From: Candidatus Moranbacteria bacterium UBA2206
GTDB lineage: Bacteria; Patescibacteriota; Minisyncoccia; Moranbacterales; UBA2206
Assembly (NCBI GenBank): GCA_002328565.1
Contig: DCUU01000067.1
Location: 294 to 48,733, forward strand
Direction: 5' to 3'
Length of the DNA stretch: 48,440 nt
Shown: positions 47,956 to 48,440 of the stretch, piece by piece
How the letters are laid out: every line of letters begins with the position of its first letter
How positions within the stretch are numbered: position 1 is the stretch's first letter
Made by a program: the position numbers and the translations under genes
Notes under the pieces: model-generated
The model's input: only the letters and a program-made list of their open reading frames with translations
What the model was told of the DNA's origin: nothing
Database searches by the model: none

Positions 47956-48440
47956 CTAATTCCCAATCCTTTTCACCCACCCAAAGGTAGATTCAAAGTT
48001 AGAGATGATGAGATCTAGGACGGATTGTTGTTTGGTTGGGGTGAGTAAGGAATAGTTTTCTGAAACTGAGACATTGCCATGTTTGTCAAAGGAGGCAGTT
48101 CTGAATTGATAGACGGAGGCAGGTTTTAGGTCAGTCAGGACAAAGAGATGGTTTTTGACTAGGTCAGATTTTTTAATTAGTTTCCAGTTATCAATTGTTT
48201 TGGTGTCAGGGTTTTTTAGTTGGTTAGGGAGGTTAGGATCTTTCTCTACTCCTTGGCGGTAAGCCAGGATAGAATTTGAGTCTTTGTCAGTGTTCCAGCT
48301 AATAATAGTTTGGATTTGGGCGTCTTTACCAGGAAAGACGGTGGTGTCAGATTTAATGTTAGTGATTGTTGGAGGGTTGAGATCTTCGTTAGTGGTGAAA
48401 GATTGCTGTTCACTACTAGATTCATTGTTGAAGGTGTCTT
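47956..48440 (-). CDS. C-terminal end of a fibronectin-type surface protein (partial)
   Basis: Open on the minus strand from the window edge to TAG at 47956-47958; the start lies outside. The visible 161 residues contain a fibronectin type III-like domain (PPTITNIKSD, IISWNTDKDSNSILAYR, LTDLKPASVYQFRT, DKHGNVSVSENYSLLTP) and a C-terminal tail (LIISNFESTFGWVKRIGN) of the kind seen at the ends of large secreted proteins in CPR bacteria. Codons end in C far more often than in neighbouring genes (GAC, AAC, ACC, CTC), which may reflect transfer or special expression. Confidence 0.75.
   Translation of the reverse strand, partial: DTFNNESSSEQQSFTTNEDLNPPTITNIKSDTTVFPGKDAQIQTIISWNTDKDSNSILAYRQGVEKDPNLPNQLKNPDTKTIDNWKLIKKSDLVKNHLFVLTDLKPASVYQFRTASFDKHGNVSVSENYSLLTPTKQQSVLDLIISNFESTFGWVKRIGN

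Overview
This 48.4 kb window is AT-rich, gene-dense bacterial chromosome, probably from a member of the Patescibacteria/CPR, most likely a parcubacterial lineage. That assignment rests on gene content and style and has not been tested by phylogeny. The supporting signs are compact or rearranged housekeeping enzymes (an AlaRS lacking one subdomain, a LeuRS carrying a NUDIX domain, a short AtpH, a RelA/Spo with no C-terminal regulatory part), a VirD4/TraG-like ATPase beside a membrane partner, few clear Shine-Dalgarno sites, and many small repeats in and between genes. TGA is used as a normal stop codon. I see no rRNA, CRISPR array, insertion sequence or prophage.

Layout. 1-2260 (minus): alaS (runs off the left edge) behind two small unknown genes. 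2312-3681: the tRNA thiolase mnmA between two ~150-nt long-hairpin elements. 3677-7194 (minus): small membrane protein, TraG/VirD4-like ATPase and its membrane partner. 7212-8309: a sigma-region-4/HARE-HTH protein, divergent from dprA, topA and a RelA/SpoT homologue (plus). 13479-15497 (minus): parA, parB and a small membrane protein. 15654-18216: tRNA-Leu(CAA), a Trm9-like methyltransferase and a divergent Elp3, with a third long hairpin between them. 18309-19549: membrane protein and NUDIX hydrolase. 19539-30222 (minus): dxs, rlmN, a DUF4258-like gene, glmS, glmM, a sugar nucleotidyltransferase and leuS. 30357-38218 (minus): a complete F-type ATP synthase set with two AtpZ/AtpI-like genes, interrupted between atpD and atpG by an oppositely oriented small membrane-protein gene that has an ideal promoter, Shine-Dalgarno site and terminator. 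38301-47010: RNA modification (RluB/F-like, RsmI), TatD, metG, an AI-2E-type permease, and M16 and M17 peptidases. 47120-48440: an M23 peptidase and the C-terminal end of a fibronectin-type surface protein.

How the genes fit together. Three of them (mnmA, elp3, the Trm9-like gene) could together build a eukaryote-like wobble-uridine modification of the mcm5s2U type. glmS, glmM and the nucleotidyltransferase form a UDP-GlcNAc supply module. The ATP synthase c subunit carries a sodium-type ion-binding signature.

The most unusual material is non-coding or repeat-derived: (1) a family of ~150-nt long hairpins with diverged but still complementary arms and a conserved apical loop, located beside the wobble-uridine genes; (2) a palindrome inserted in the same reading frame in rlmN and atpD, adding the same peptide to both; (3) arrays of degenerate 7-nt repeats that fill spacers, supply start and stop codons and enter coding regions; (4) the NUDIX domain inside the LeuRS editing domain.
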